In this document: in pieces, positions 1-10,985 of the stretch | Layout of the letters: each line of letters begins with the position of its first letter | Position numbering within the stretch: position 1 is the first letter of the stretch | Source of the DNA: Sphagnum compactum | Lineage: Eukaryota; Bryophyta; Sphagnopsida; Sphagnales | Length of the DNA stretch: 64,000 nt | Assembly: GCA_965153455.1 (NCBI GenBank) | Contig: OZ234499.1 | Location: 19,030,271 to 19,094,270, forward strand | Direction: 5' to 3' | Translations under genes and position numbers: made by a program | The notes under the pieces: generated by a model | Told to the model about the DNA's origin: nothing | Database searches by the model: none | The model's input: the letters and a program-made list of their open reading frames with translations, nothing else

Positions 1-1
1 A

Positions 2-217
2 GACATCAGGGCACTCTTCGCCACGGCCGCAAAACATTATGCTAACTGTTCGAACGATCACAGGTTCATGGACAGCCAGCAAATGTACACATACAAATTG
101 GCCGCCGAAGCATGGCACCGCTTGTTACAACTTGACGGGAGCCCCGTCGATCCACCTCCGTCAGCACCTCCCACCACGGAGACTCCGACGCTTGTTCGCC
201 ACCCCGACGCCCTTTGA
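2..217 (+). CDS. Partial open reading frame, 3' end only, unidentified
   Basis: This frame is open from the window edge for 71 codons and stops at a TGA at 215-217. It has no start in the window. The translated segment is compositionally protein-like, with an Ala/Trp/Leu-rich stretch (KLAAEAWHRLLQLDG) followed by a Pro/Thr-rich tail. I do not recognise the family. It ends 60 bp before a minus-oriented solo LTR. It could be the 3' end of a gene, an exon read into its intron, or chance. Confidence 0.3.
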   Translation, partial: DIRALFATAAKHYANCSNDHRFMDSQQMYTYKLAAEAWHRLLQLDGSPVDPPPSAPPTTETPTLVRHPDAL

Positions 218-276
218 CCGTTGCCGCCTGAGTGCGCATCTCTCCTCGCATCGTTGATGTATTCCGTCGCACAGAC

Positions 277-1096
277 TGACGCGCTCCTTGGTCCCGGGGT
301 GAACCCACTTGAGGGTTCACCAATGTGAAGTTGCGGAAAGTTAGGACCGAAGGGCACGCTCCCGACTTCCAACTCTAGAAAGGGGTAGAGGGTCGAGTTG
401 GAAGCCCCGGGATTAGACTAGGAAGAGGGACTAGCTTAGCTTGTGTGAATCTGTATCCAAAAACCAACCACGGGAGGTTAGTTTAGCATTCGGGACACCC
501 TTGGGTGTTGGGACAAGCCACGGGCACTTGGACACACAAGACTCACCACGGCCCGAACTCGGGGGAAGCCATCACCTTCCCCCTTATAGTATTCTTTACA
601 GCTCGCCACGGAGGCTACATCCAAATGGCACAAATTCTTGGGACTCCCGAAATGGAGTCCAGAAACTATCCCGACGGGACTCTTGGAACTTTGAACGGCC
701 ATAACTCCCAACTCTATAGTCCGATCGTGACAAGTTCTAAACCAAAGTTGTAGCCCTTGTCAAGATCTTTCCAACGCCATGTTGCACTGGCTGAGGCGAC
801 GTTGGGAAAGGGTCGATTCCCGACTTTTAGTGGTCGGGAGTCAAATTGCCAGTTTGACTCCCGGCCCTTCTTTTGCCCATAACTTGGGCTGCAGATGTCC
901 GAATGGCCAATGCGAGGCCATTTTCGATATCTGCATTTCAAGACCTTTCCAATGACACCAAAAACACCTCAATGCAAGGTGTTTTGGGCCTTGCTGTTGA
1001 GCTCTGAACATTCAGGAGTGCCGGAGGACTCCAAACCTCTAACTTTTCCAAGTGTTGGGCTTCACCCTCACACTTGGCCAAAGTGGGGTTGCGACA
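277..1096 (-). mobile_element. Solo LTR of a Ty3/gypsy-type element, minus orientation
   Basis: On the minus strand this 820-bp unit starts TGTCGCAACC and ends with the GCGTCA terminus used by all LTRs in this window. It shares several blocks with the intact element's LTR: a TATA-like stretch beside a G/A-rich run, the GCCGTGGTGAGTC block, and the Cys-free GC-rich 3' part. It carries the conserved palindrome at 835-863. No internal coding region, primer-binding site or second LTR is adjacent, so it is a solo LTR. The 5-bp flanks (CAGAC and ATCTG) do not match, so the target duplication is missing or mutated. Confidence 0.85.
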
Positions 1097-2878
1097 ATCT
1101 GCCCACCTCCCCGATAGCCTGCACACAAAGAAACTCTCATGAAACCGTCCTTGACTAGTCGTCGGCCTTGAGATGAATGGATAGACTCAATGGTTGTGGA
1201 TGGTCCGGATCAAAGAAGTGCAGTTTGTTTTGTACCACTGACCATTAGTTTGCAAAACCCCTGGACTTCACAAATATGGTCTCAAAGCCTAGTTTTGACA
1301 TGCGTGGGTCTGGGCATAAAGATTTTCTGCCCCCTCTAACATAATAACAATGCCACAAGACAGATGTTCTTGAGGCCTGCAACAGAATGAATGCATCCTA
1401 TGCATTCCATGTATCCTTCAGTGAGATCATTTCTGTCGTTGAAAAGAGAATTCTAGTCTAAAAAACAATGCATCACAGAAACTTGAGGAAACCTACCCTG
1501 TCTCTGCCTGGTGTGGTATCATTCACATCATCTTGCCACCTCAAGTAAGCTCTCTCTGAGATCACCCGAACAAAAGGACAGTCCAAAAAGATAAGCCAAC
1601 AATAGAGAGACGGTTCAGACTGATTGGTGTGTACAATGCTACGATAATTGGATGGGCTACAAGTTCATGATGGGAGATTCTACCTGGAAGCAGTTCATCG
1701 TTCAGTCTTTTTTTATTGATATACCGAAGGACATATTGCAAGGAAAAAAAGAGGGACTTGCCAGAAATGTTTTTTGTCCTGCAAACAACATAACAATGAA
1801 CATAACTTACAACCCACATCTTCCCTATAAAAATTGTCAAACAGTGTACTCATCAACCCTTGAGGATGAACCAACTCATTCACAAATAGTTGTACTGCAA
1901 CTATATCTGCACCAAAATTTCCAAATGACAGCTTGAATCTGCACCCCAAGTATCTCAGAAAATAGCTGGCTGGTGATGGTAAAACCTCTGTGTCAATCAA
2001 CTGTTCTTTTATGTAAGGCTCATAGCACAGTGCATTTCAGACCCTGCCAATTCCAAAGGGAAGGAAAAAATGCACAAACTCAAATTGGATTCGATTTGCT
2101 TTAGTAGTCCTTGCCCTTCCTGAAGCAAACTTCCTGAAGCAAGAGAGGTGCATAGGTCTTTGTCGCCACATCTGTTGCCTGCAAATGCAATGAAGCACAA
2201 GCATTTTCAAATTAGATTCGGAAAATAAAACTAGGTTCAGGGCCAAATGCTGAGTCTTACAATGCACCAAGAAACTATCAGATAAAATTAGAAACTGAAA
2301 ACTGTGCTATAGCAATCGGGTTCATCTGTCTTATGATAGACAACCGCACATTCTAAAGAACCCTCAACACATACCGTATAGTCAGATTGTGGCACTGGCA
2401 AACGTTTTCTCAAGACCAAAGTCGTGAGTAACCTCAGAAATGCTGTATCCGATAGTATGGCCCGTGGAACATTTTTCTGGTGGGAAATAGAAAGGCCATT
2501 CAGTGTAACTTCCAAATCATCCCTTCAGACACACTTGAAGCTAAAATTTGATGATACCACACAGGGCTCCCTCTGTTTCGATGGAACTCCTTCCATTTCC
2601 CTCCTGCCCGAATCTTCTCCACTCGAAACCGAGAAGCGTCTTCGTCTCTCTTGCTGCCCCCCGACGTGACGTGTGTTTGACGTTGTGAACGACCATCCCC
2701 CCGCTCTCAGTCCGTTGTACGGGTTGCGAAGGAGGGGCGGCCATGCGGGTGCTACCCATTCCGCTCCTGCCCTCTCTTCTTTCATCCCCCACTCGTCCGA
2801 GATTGCAACAAAAGAGAAAATTTTTGCGACTACGACGAAACGCCGCCCCGAGCACATTCTGCCGGTGTGTGGGCTTTC
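1097..2878. other. Stretch without a recognised gene
   Basis: Both strands have only short open frames. On the minus strand, frames at 1713-2000 and 2288-2515 read like real protein (for example FGNFGADIVAVQLFVNEL and the ECAVVYHK region) and may be exon remnants of an unidentified gene. The segment at 1896-1923 recurs at 2957-2984, so part of this piece is duplicated locally. No function can be assigned. Confidence 0.35.
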
Positions 2879-2881
2879 TCT

Positions 2882-2934
2882 AGGTTTAGGGTTTTGGGTT
2901 TACGCCTGCCCGAAAACCCTAAACCCTAAACCCC
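2882..2934. repeat. Inverted interstitial telomere-type motifs (telo-box)
   Basis: Two short runs of the plant telomere unit face each other: TTTAGGG-type at 2882-2902 and CCCTAAA-type (AAACCCTAAACCC) at 2913-2934, separated by about 11 bp. Such telo-boxes are common in plant 5' regulatory regions, and they also mark repaired breaks. The inverted arrangement could form a hairpin. Confidence 0.7.
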
Positions 2935-3059
2935 CGCCCGAAATAGCTAAATTTGCAAACTATATCTGCACCAAAATTTCCAAACGATCGCCACTTTGGT
3001 TAAATCTTCCTACGGATGATCGCCACTTTGGCTATATCACAAAATTGACCAAGAACACA

Positions 3060-3909
3060 TTGCTTTGTTTTTAGCGTATTGCAAAAATATTTACGGCGAG
3101 TAGTGCTAGGGAAGAGAGAGACAGAGAGAAAGGAAGAAGAGAGCGGGAGAAAGTGAGAAGTTGTGATCGTAGTGTGAGCGTTGTTGCTTGCAGAAGAGTT
3201 TGGTTTTGTTGCGTTTTTTTTCCTCTCCATAGCCTTGTCTTTCCAGCCGTTACTTGGGACTATTTGGTGCTCTGTTCTACAGCCGCGATCCTCCTTTTCC
3301 AGTGGACGTCATCCACTTCGCATTTGGTACGGCGGGTCGATCTAAAGGAGCAACTATAAAAAATTTCTACTCCTTGACATCCAGATCTAGCTTCTTCGCG
3401 GCCAAGAGTTGCTCGGATCACTGCGATCGGTTATATTTTGTTCTTGTAAGATCTTCACAAAGAGGGATCTTACTTTTTTGTTTTTATTTATGTATTTGTG
3501 TTTTTGTTTTTTATGCATTTGGTTGTGAGAGAGGAGAGGGAAGGACGGCAAGTGGAGAGGGGGGCTGTTTTGTATTTGGAGGGTGTTGGTGCCTGTGTGT
3601 TGTGTTAGGTGCGTGCAGGTAGCGCGGCGGCTGTTGTAGTAGCTATATGTATGTTGAACAAATCTTGTATCCGTTGTTGGCTGGATGTGAACCAAAGTAG
3701 GAGAAAGAAAGGGAGGGATAGGAGCAGGAGGTTTGTGTAACTTGTAGGAGCAGGTTTTTTTTTGGTATCTGAGTGAGATGAGGAACCTGTATAGGTGGTC
3801 TGAGACTCTTAAAACTGTGAATGTGGTCGCGGATGTTCTAGAGGGCTCCATTTTCTCGCGTCTTCAAGATCTTTTGTAGTCATTAGATCTTTCTGCGCAG
3901 GGGAGTCCG
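3060..3909 (+). promoter_or_regulatory. Possible 5' region of the VAMP72-like exon
   Basis: This stretch lies between the telo-boxes and the VAMP72 initiation codon. It contains purine-rich (GAGAGAGA) and T-rich tracts of the kind seen in plant promoters and 5' leaders, and no convincing coding frame. Treating it as the promoter or 5' untranslated region, or a 5' intron, is inference from position only. Confidence 0.3.
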
Positions 3910-4103
3910 ATGGGGGGACAATCTCTCATTTGCAGCTTCGTGGCAAGCGGCGCAAATGTACTCGCAGAATACACAGCTTTCAATGGGAACTTCAGTACGA
4001 TAGCTGTGTAGTGCCTACAGAAGCTGCCCGCCAACAACAACAAGTTCACTTACACCTATGATCACCACACGTTCAACTACCTCGTTGATGATGGCTACAA
4101 TAC
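3910..4103 (+). pseudogene. VAMP72-type R-SNARE (longin SNARE), first coding exon with nonsense codon
   Basis: From the ATG at 3910 the frame reads as the N-terminal longin domain of plant VAMP72 proteins, R-SNAREs that drive vesicle fusion at the plasma membrane and endosomes. Recognisable blocks are QSLICSFVASG, the FNGNFSTIA block, [14 protein letters not shown] and [11 protein letters not shown], in family order. Codon 34 (4009-4011) is TAG where the family has Gln just before CLQKLP, so the copy is broken by a CAG-to-TAG change. A GT donor follows at 4104 and runs into a CT-rich tract. I could not find the next exons (rest of longin, SNARE motif, membrane anchor) downstream. It is a pseudogene or an isolated exon fragment. 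Confidence 0.85.
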
Positions 4104-6780
4104 GTCTCTCTCTCTCTCTCACTCTCATTTTCGATCCTCCTGGTCCCTCGGCCGTTCTGGCAAGCCCACTGTGCAAACGCTGAATGTATCGTTATACGCC
4201 CTGAAATCAAACTGCAGAGGAATATAAACATTAGTATCGTGTTTCCTTTCCTTTCTCATGTTTCCTTTGTCCCATCCGAAATTGAGGATCATCTGCTCTG
4301 AAAACTTCCTCGTTCTGGGCCTGTACACATTCCTGGGTCGTGGCAGCAGAATGCAAAAACGAGATCTCCTAAACAGCGACATTACTAGTCACGTGCTTAG
4401 TATGTTCCTGTGGTCCTGAAGTGAGTACTGGTCAGTTCATGATATCACATTAGATGTTCCTTCAACAGATCCTGAAGTCTACATTTAATTGTGCGTGCAT
4501 TCGTGGTTCAGACATAGAGATCTGACTGTTGTCTTGCATGTAAAGCTCTGGGATTGCATGGAGCAAGATAATATCATGGCAAAGTAGTGTTCTTTACATT
4601 CAGGGTTAAGGTTGGTGTCTCGACAGGGCTGGATATCAGTATTTCTTCCTTGGATGGAATAGTTGTAGATTTAGTGTCTGATCTGAACTTAAACGAGTGA
4701 GTTGCTCAGATCTCTTGTGTAATGCTGGCCTTAGGAAAGAACAAGAATTCAGCCCTCCTGTCCATGTTGACTGCTTGATGTGATGTGTCTATTTCGTAAA
4801 TAGTTTTAGATAATTAATAGTGTAGAGCCTTGTCTTGGGTGTCCAGTGAATTCTTCCCCATGAGGATAAACTAGGGGCATTCCATTTGTGCTCGTTATGT
4901 GAGCCTGCACTGGAAATCTTGGATAATGTACAGCAGGTAAATCCAGGGGATTCACTAGAAGACTTCTGTTAACCTGAAAGAATGTGCAGCTCGCTTCATG
5001 TTAGTGTTCTTTCTACCTTGATCAACAGGGTTGAAGAGAGAAACTATCAAGAATGTTTTCCATGTTGGAAAATGATGTCACAGGTGGAGGGAAGGGATTA
5101 GGGCATCCACTGACATATACAATTGTGGTTCTGTCAGAATGCAGATAATCATTGAAGCAAAAAGAATAACAGCAAAGTTGACCTACCTTGAGGTTTTGAG
5201 GAATGTTTGCGATGGGGCAGTGGGCTAGCAACCAGTTTCGTCTGTCAGAGAGCTTGATGATTTTCGAGCTGCAAATTCTAACAAAGTGAGGTTTTGTTTC
5301 CAGTGATGAATTAAGGTTCCACCACTTGACGCTTTTACTTATTTGAGAATCTACCTTTTGTCTGTTGGTGTTCTCTCCAGCTACATGCTTTGTGAATATT
5401 ACTGTTGGGTGTTCATGTAGGAGAAGGAGGAAGCCTTGGAGAAGACGCTAAGTCTCTTCTGCAAGATCACCCCACGCAATTCCAATCATGCTGAACTTGC
5501 CTTGATATATGTCAATTAGAAAAAAGTGACCCCTCTTTGGGTGCTAGAATTTTGTGAGGATTGAAGTCAAGCTTGAATCTTTCTATCCAAATCATTTGTG
5601 GCATTTGCGACATTGGAGCAGATACATTACACGGGTTGGCTTGGCTGACTATGCTAGGAAATGGGTAATTTTTGTTTTTGGTTTGACAATGTCAATGCAA
5701 ATGAATTGTGAACCTGGGTTGAAAAGTGTGATGGGCATCTCAACATTTCACTCATACTTCTGCTAAGAGAATTGGGGGATTGTGGGATGAGCAAGCAAAA
5801 ATGCAAAAACTGAGGGTTGAATTGGCCAGTGTGAAGCGAGAGGCAGATCTTGGATCCCTGCAGGTGTCAAGTCATAACATTCCTCTCTACAGTTTGCTTC
5901 GGGGTCATTTCTTAATTCCTTTCCGGTCAACTTTGATCATGCATATCGAGAAATTCTTTGTACGCATCGTGTGATCATCATGAGCAGTAGACGTCGTTGA
6001 AAAATCATTGTTTTTGCTGCATTGACCGAAATGCGCCTCAAGAATTCGTAGTTTTTCTTTTGGGCTCTGTTGGTTATGCAGGAGAGGTTTGTGGTCCCTC
6101 CGTTGTAAATGTCAATGTGAAGGACTACGTTTTTGCATGTTCTTGCGTGGTCCTAGGGTATGGGAGGTTCCCGATGTGTGTAGAAGGATACCGTGAGTCT
6201 AGTTTTTGCTAGGCTGCTCCTGATGTTGGTTCGACGTGCAGTGGTGATCGTACGACGAAGATAATTTGCTGCCGAATGGGATTTTGTTCGAAGGTGCTGA
6301 GGGGACATCGACAAACTCCGTGGGTGGTAAGCATATTCTGATCGAAGCCTGAACTGGGTGCTTAAGAATCTATGGTTGCAGGCTGAAGTGTGGTACTTGA
6401 TGATTGGGGTGAATGCTCTCTCCCTTTTCACATTGCACGGGAGGGTTTCGATGCCTGATATGTAATGTTCATTTGTAGCAATCTCTGAATGGTGTTAAGT
6501 AGGCAGACTTATATAGGCCGCTTGGCAAGTCCTCCTTTGGCATTTGTTAAAACCTTTATTCGTGGCTTTGATGGTTTGCAAGAATTTGACCATTCACATC
6601 TTGTATTACTGTGTTGTCCGAAAATTAGCATGAGTGTTTTTTTATTCATCGTCCTTTGATGTGAGAACAAAACATCTCTTAATCAAGGTTGGAAAATTTA
6701 TCATTGTTCACAACTAACATTGGTACTTATAAATTTCTTTTACTTCTGGGGCATCTTCCTTCTATTCAAAGCTATGGATG
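4104..6780. other. Stretch without a recognised gene
   Basis: A (CT)n microsatellite occupies 4104-4123. Beyond it are short exon-like frames that I cannot identify: around 5420-5519 plus (EEALEKTLSLFCKITPRN) and 5765-5862 plus, a charged, coiled-coil-like segment containing MQKLRVELASVKREADL that ends in CAG before a GTGTCA donor-like site. They may be later exons of the broken gene upstream or unrelated remnants. None resembles the SNARE motif or anchor of VAMP72. Confidence 0.35.
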
Positions 6781-6796
6781 TTTTTTATTTCTTGTG

Positions 6797-6894
6797 GGTG
6801 GACACCTCCTGACCTGCTGTATGGCATTACAGACTTTTAGATCGATCCTGATCAAGGTCTGTACGCGCCAATTGGCATTCAAGAAATGTCCACC
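6797..6894. repeat. 98-bp foldback unit (isolated copy)
   Basis: The unit starts GGTGGACACC and ends TGTCCACC, with an inner pair of arms around the AGACY and GGTCTGY blocks, so it can fold into a long imperfect hairpin. It matches the five-unit tandem array at 57.4-58.6 kb and degenerate copies at 10986, 11773 and 12003. It sits directly upstream of the C-rich dispersed repeat ending at 7634. Confidence 0.7.
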
Positions 6895-7634
6895 TTCAAT
6901 TTTAAAAAAAAATCATCATGAAGCCGTCTTCATATCATCATCCCCCTTCAACATATTAAAAAAAAAAACCCTTGACCCCCTGACCCTAGCCACTCCACAA
7001 TGAAAAAACAGAATTAAAAAAAAAAATCATCCCTTTCCCTTCCTCCTTCCACATGTCAAATGAAGGCAAAAAAAAACATTAACCTCCACCCCCCTCCCCC
7101 TCAACAATAAAAAAAAAGAAGAAAAAAAATCAAGGTGCACCCTTTCCCCCGGTGCACCCTTTCCCCGTCCCATAATGAATTTGTAAAAAAAATTACCCCC
7201 TTCCCCTCCCTAACCTCTCCACAATGAAAAAAACATTTCTAGAAAACCTTAAATGTACCCCTTTCCCCCCTCCTCCTTCCACCTTTTCATATATCTTGGG
7301 AAAAAAAAAACATTAACTTCCACCTTCCTCCCCTGAACAATGAATAAATATAATACAACAATTCCCCTGGCCTCTATCAAGAGTAAAAAGTAATTTATGA
7401 AAGTTACAAATAGTAAAAAAAGTAATAAAAAGTAACAATCAGTGAACCTTCAACAGTAAAAAAGTAATTTATAGAAGTTACAAGCAATAAAAAAAGTAAC
7501 TAAAAGTGAAAAAAGTCAACAAAAACAGCCTCCCCCTGCGCCAAAACAGCCTTGCACTACGGGGGCTTTTTCTTGGTCAAACAGCCTCCAGCCTCCTGCA
7601 CTACGAGCGTAGTGCACAGATCATATGTATAGGC
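6895..7634 (+). repeat. C-rich/A-rich dispersed repeat, terminus at 7634
   Basis: This stretch is built of A-tracts alternating with C/T-rich runs such as CCCCTTTCCCCC, then short AGTAAAAAGTAA-type units, then a block containing GGTCAAACAGCC. It ends in a hairpin (GCACTACG/CGTAGTGC at about 7599-7617) and the terminus CAGATCATATGTATAGG. The same terminal block recurs near 52.98 kb and 60.30 kb, and in reverse near 15.94, 18.50 and 18.97 kb. It contains no coding region, so it looks like a non-autonomous element of unknown class. Confidence 0.7.
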
Positions 7635-7689
7635 CCATCTTGGGTCTAGCTTGGGACTTGGGAGTGCGTCAGCTCTAAAGTTTCCCGAC

Positions 7690-8750
7690 TGATCAAAAAT
7701 GTCCGTGGCGGTAGATCTTCGGAAAGAGGCTCATGGGGTGGACAAGGAGAGTGTTTTCAAGTCCCACAAAAAATCTAAGGTTTCCGCGCCAATCAAAATA
7801 TTGAGAATGAGGGAGAAGCCATGGGCGAGGAAGGTGCTGGGAAGTACCGGAAGAAATTCGAGGTTTCAATAGCAATAGCACATATCGAGAATAGCCTTGG
7901 TTGGTTGGAGAAGGACATGACTATCAAGTCCGAAAGAACATCAAAAGCTTCCGCACCCACCGTTGCAATAGAAATTGAGAATGACGGTGATTCGGTGGAG
8001 AATGACACCATTGTGAAGCCCCACAGAAAGTCGAAAAGCTTATGCACGCGCAAGAGATAATGAGAATCCAGGTCATTGAGTGGATCGGGATGGTGATGGG
8101 AGGTCCCCAGAAAGATAAAAGGCTTCCGTGGTAGCTGCAGGACTGGATATATGGAATGAGAGTGATGAGGTGGACGGCGGTGCTGGGAAGTTCCAAAAGA
8201 AAGCAAAGCCTTCCGTCTGTGCTACACTTATTCTAAATGACGATGACTTGCTGGAAAAGGCTACTGTTCCAAAGTCCCAAAAGAACTCCCAGCCTGTTTC
8301 AGCACCTCTTCAGAAAGATGGCCATGGGGTGGACGACCGTGTGAAGCCCCAGAAGAAATCCAACCCTTCTTCGGTCGTGGCCGCAGATGTTGAGAATGAG
8401 AGCCTCCTTGACATGCATGAAACTGATGTCATCTTCAAAATGGTCAGAACGTTGCTCAAAGTTTCTTCCCATCATCCTTTCTATTCCCTAAATCTATATT
8501 TTTGTCTCAATCTTAATCACAATTTGGTGCTCATGGGGTGTTTCTGCTGTTCCTAATTGGAAGTCTTGTGTTTTCTACCTTGCATAGCTTTGTAGAAATT
8601 TATGGCTGAGCTTTCAGGGATGTTCCGCTCACCTTGTTGACTTTCTCCCCGGTCTGCCTGTGCTTCTTTGCACCAAGATCCTCTTGCGCAAAAGAAAGTT
8701 TGTGGAGATACTGGCATCCTAGTGGCTTCGACATTATGAGGCCCATCTGA
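7690..8750 (+). pseudogene. Decayed coding-like segment with Lys/Ser/Pro-rich internal repeats, unidentified
   Basis: Several frames carry a loose repeat of about 28 residues combining a VEND/VEKD-type acidic patch with KPxKKSKPS-type basic patches (for example at 7930-8030 and 8160-8380), but frameshifts and stops separate them. The last part (about 8313-8740) has a close second copy at 60392-60805. That part contains a segment reading MHETDVIFKMVRTLL and, further on, a Leu/Arg-rich segment. I do not recognise the family. It begins just after the terminus of the dispersed repeat, as the 60-kb copy also does, so the two may have travelled together. Confidence 0.45.
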
Positions 8751-9643
8751 CTGCTAGTTTCCATGAGCTTCTTCTCTTGTTGTTTCAGGTTTGTTGCTGA
8801 CCCTCTCGTCTTCTGCATCTGATACTCTGGTTAAGAGTGAGGACATTCGTTTTGGGAACCCTTGGGTATAGGTGTGGAGGATGGAATAATCGAGAAGGAT
8901 GCCATTGAAAGAACCTTTCGTAACATCTGAACCGCCGCCATGTCATGGCTTTTTTTGTAAGCTTTTGGAGTGATGCTTCCCTTCGAGGAGCAACCTCTCT
9001 GTGGGATGGATGTTGACGATGTTGTCAAAGAGTTGGTCTCACCTGTTGAACTTGTATCCTTCTGCATTTGCTGGTCATAGCCAGATTGGTATCACTATGT
9101 AATCACAACATTGCGATCATGTTTTTCCAATGGGATTCTTGTCAAGTTTCTCTCTCTTTTTTTTGTACCCATAACCTTGTTTTCTGTTATTCAGATGCAA
9201 AATTGGGTGATCCTATCCAGCGGTTCCTCCGTGTCCCGACTAGAATTCTACGAGTCTCATGATTATTCTTTCATCCTAGTTTGCATGGTGGTTCCGAAGA
9301 TATCCTCAGCTCAAAATAAAAAGTTTCCCGCAATTTCCATTACCCCACGAATTGTAGCACCTGCTCCTATTTTGGTTATACTGCCTCTTCTCATAACTTC
9401 AATAACTTCAATTCTTAATTATTAAGAGGTCAAGCAACCTGCTCTCCATGACTGTGTTGCTGGCCAAAAAAATTTCAACTTCTAGGTGTGGGAGAATTTA
9501 GAGTTGCTTGACATTTGGAACTTGGTTTGTCTCTTTTGTCCAAATGAGGTTGTGTTAGGTGTTCTAGTGGCAAGCCTTAGCTCCATGAAGGATATCCAAA
9601 GTTGTGAATGCAGGGTGAATTAGTGACATTGGAGGAGCTCCTC
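8751..9643. other. Stretch without a recognised gene
   Basis: Only short frames occur on either strand, with no recognisable motif. The segment at 9620-9643 is the target of the next solo LTR. Confidence 0.4.
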
Positions 9644-10459
9644 TGACGCACTCCTAAGTTCCTTTTTGACCCACTTGAGGGTCAAGTTGCGGAAAGTTGG
9701 AACTTGGGGGCTGCTCCCAACTTCCAGCACTAGAGGGGGGGGGGGGTGAAAGGGGCGTGCTAGAAGTCCCGGGATTAGACTAGGACGAGGACAAGCTTTT
9801 CACCTACTCAAATCTGCATCAAAACCAACCCCAAGTTGGTTAGAACCCATTCTGCACATTTTTGGTGTTGGGACAAGCCACGGGTTAACTCGGACTCACT
9901 TGACTCACCACGGCCCGGACTCGAGGGAAGCTACCACCTTCCCCTTTATAGTATTCTCTGCGTCTCACCGCGGAGGCTACATCCGAATGGCTCTTTTTCC
10001 CGGGACTCCCAAGGGGGAGTCCCGAAATTGTCCCGAGTTGGATTCCTGGGACTTTGGGAGCTTGTATCTCCCAGATCCGACCTTCGATTGGAGAGATCCT
10101 TGAACCATAGTTGTAGCTCTCCTCAATAGCTTTCCAACGCCATGTTGGACTACTCCTGCACACGTCGGGATCATATCGATTCCCAACTTTTAGTGGTCGG
10201 GAGTCAAACTGCCAGTTTGACTCTCGGCCCTTCTTTTGCCCATAACTTGAGCTGCAGATGTCCAAATGGCTCATGCGAGACCATTTTCGACATCTACACT
10301 TCGAGATCTTTTCAATGACATGAAGAGCGCTCCAATGCAAGGAGATTTGACCCCTCAAATCATCTTCTGAATTTTCGGGACTCCCGGAGGACTCCAAGTT
10401 CCCCACTTTTGGGAGTGTGGGCTTCACCCTCACACTTAGCCCAAGGTGGGGTTGCGACA
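9644..10459 (-). mobile_element. Solo LTR with TCCTC target duplication, minus orientation
   Basis: This 816-bp unit reads TGTCGCAACC...GCGTCA on the minus strand. It is flanked by the perfect 5-bp duplication TCCTC (9639-9643 and 10460-10464), which proves a transposition followed by LTR-LTR recombination that removed the internal region. It carries the palindrome at 10198-10226 and the same TATA-adjacent block as the other LTRs. It is closest in layout to the LTR at 38400-39200 (both contain the block before the ACTCGGACTCACTTGA-type segment). Confidence 0.93.
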
Positions 10460-10985
10460 TCCTCTCTAGTGTTTAGTCATGGACAAGATCCCCTAATGTG
10501 GATTTATTTTTTGATTTGGTGGTATTGGGCTTATTGGGCTTTTTTGAAACATTAAGTTTTGTGGGTCTGGAAAGCATGGATTAGCTACTCTAAAGAGGAA
10601 GGTGAGAACCAAAGAAAGAAAATTGTTGAGTGATGAACAAGGCACCAAAGCGGGGCAGTAGGAGACAACAACAGAGGTTTGAAAAGGGACATTTGGAGAG
10701 CGCATAACAATAGGCCCATGTAGTTGTGGCATGTGTGTCTTGGGTTTTCCTTCAAACAACAAACAGTAGTGGAACTAGGATGTTAGGCCCACAAGATTTG
10801 AAGCAACTAACAAGGAAGTCAACAAGGTGCTAACACTCTATTTTTATATAACTCCAAAAAATAGTAGATAGTTACGGCCTTGTAATGAATTTAAGTTTTT
10901 GCATGTGTTTCAAGGTTTATTAGTGTCATCATTGCCATCTTTGTTCTGAGGTCTTATGGAAGGGTTGATTGAATTAATTATTTTT

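Noticed and set aside
7599-7634. Helitron 3' end (hairpin near a terminus)
   Set aside because: The expected CTRR end and AT target are not seen, and no Rep/helicase or TC 5' end could be linked; class left open.
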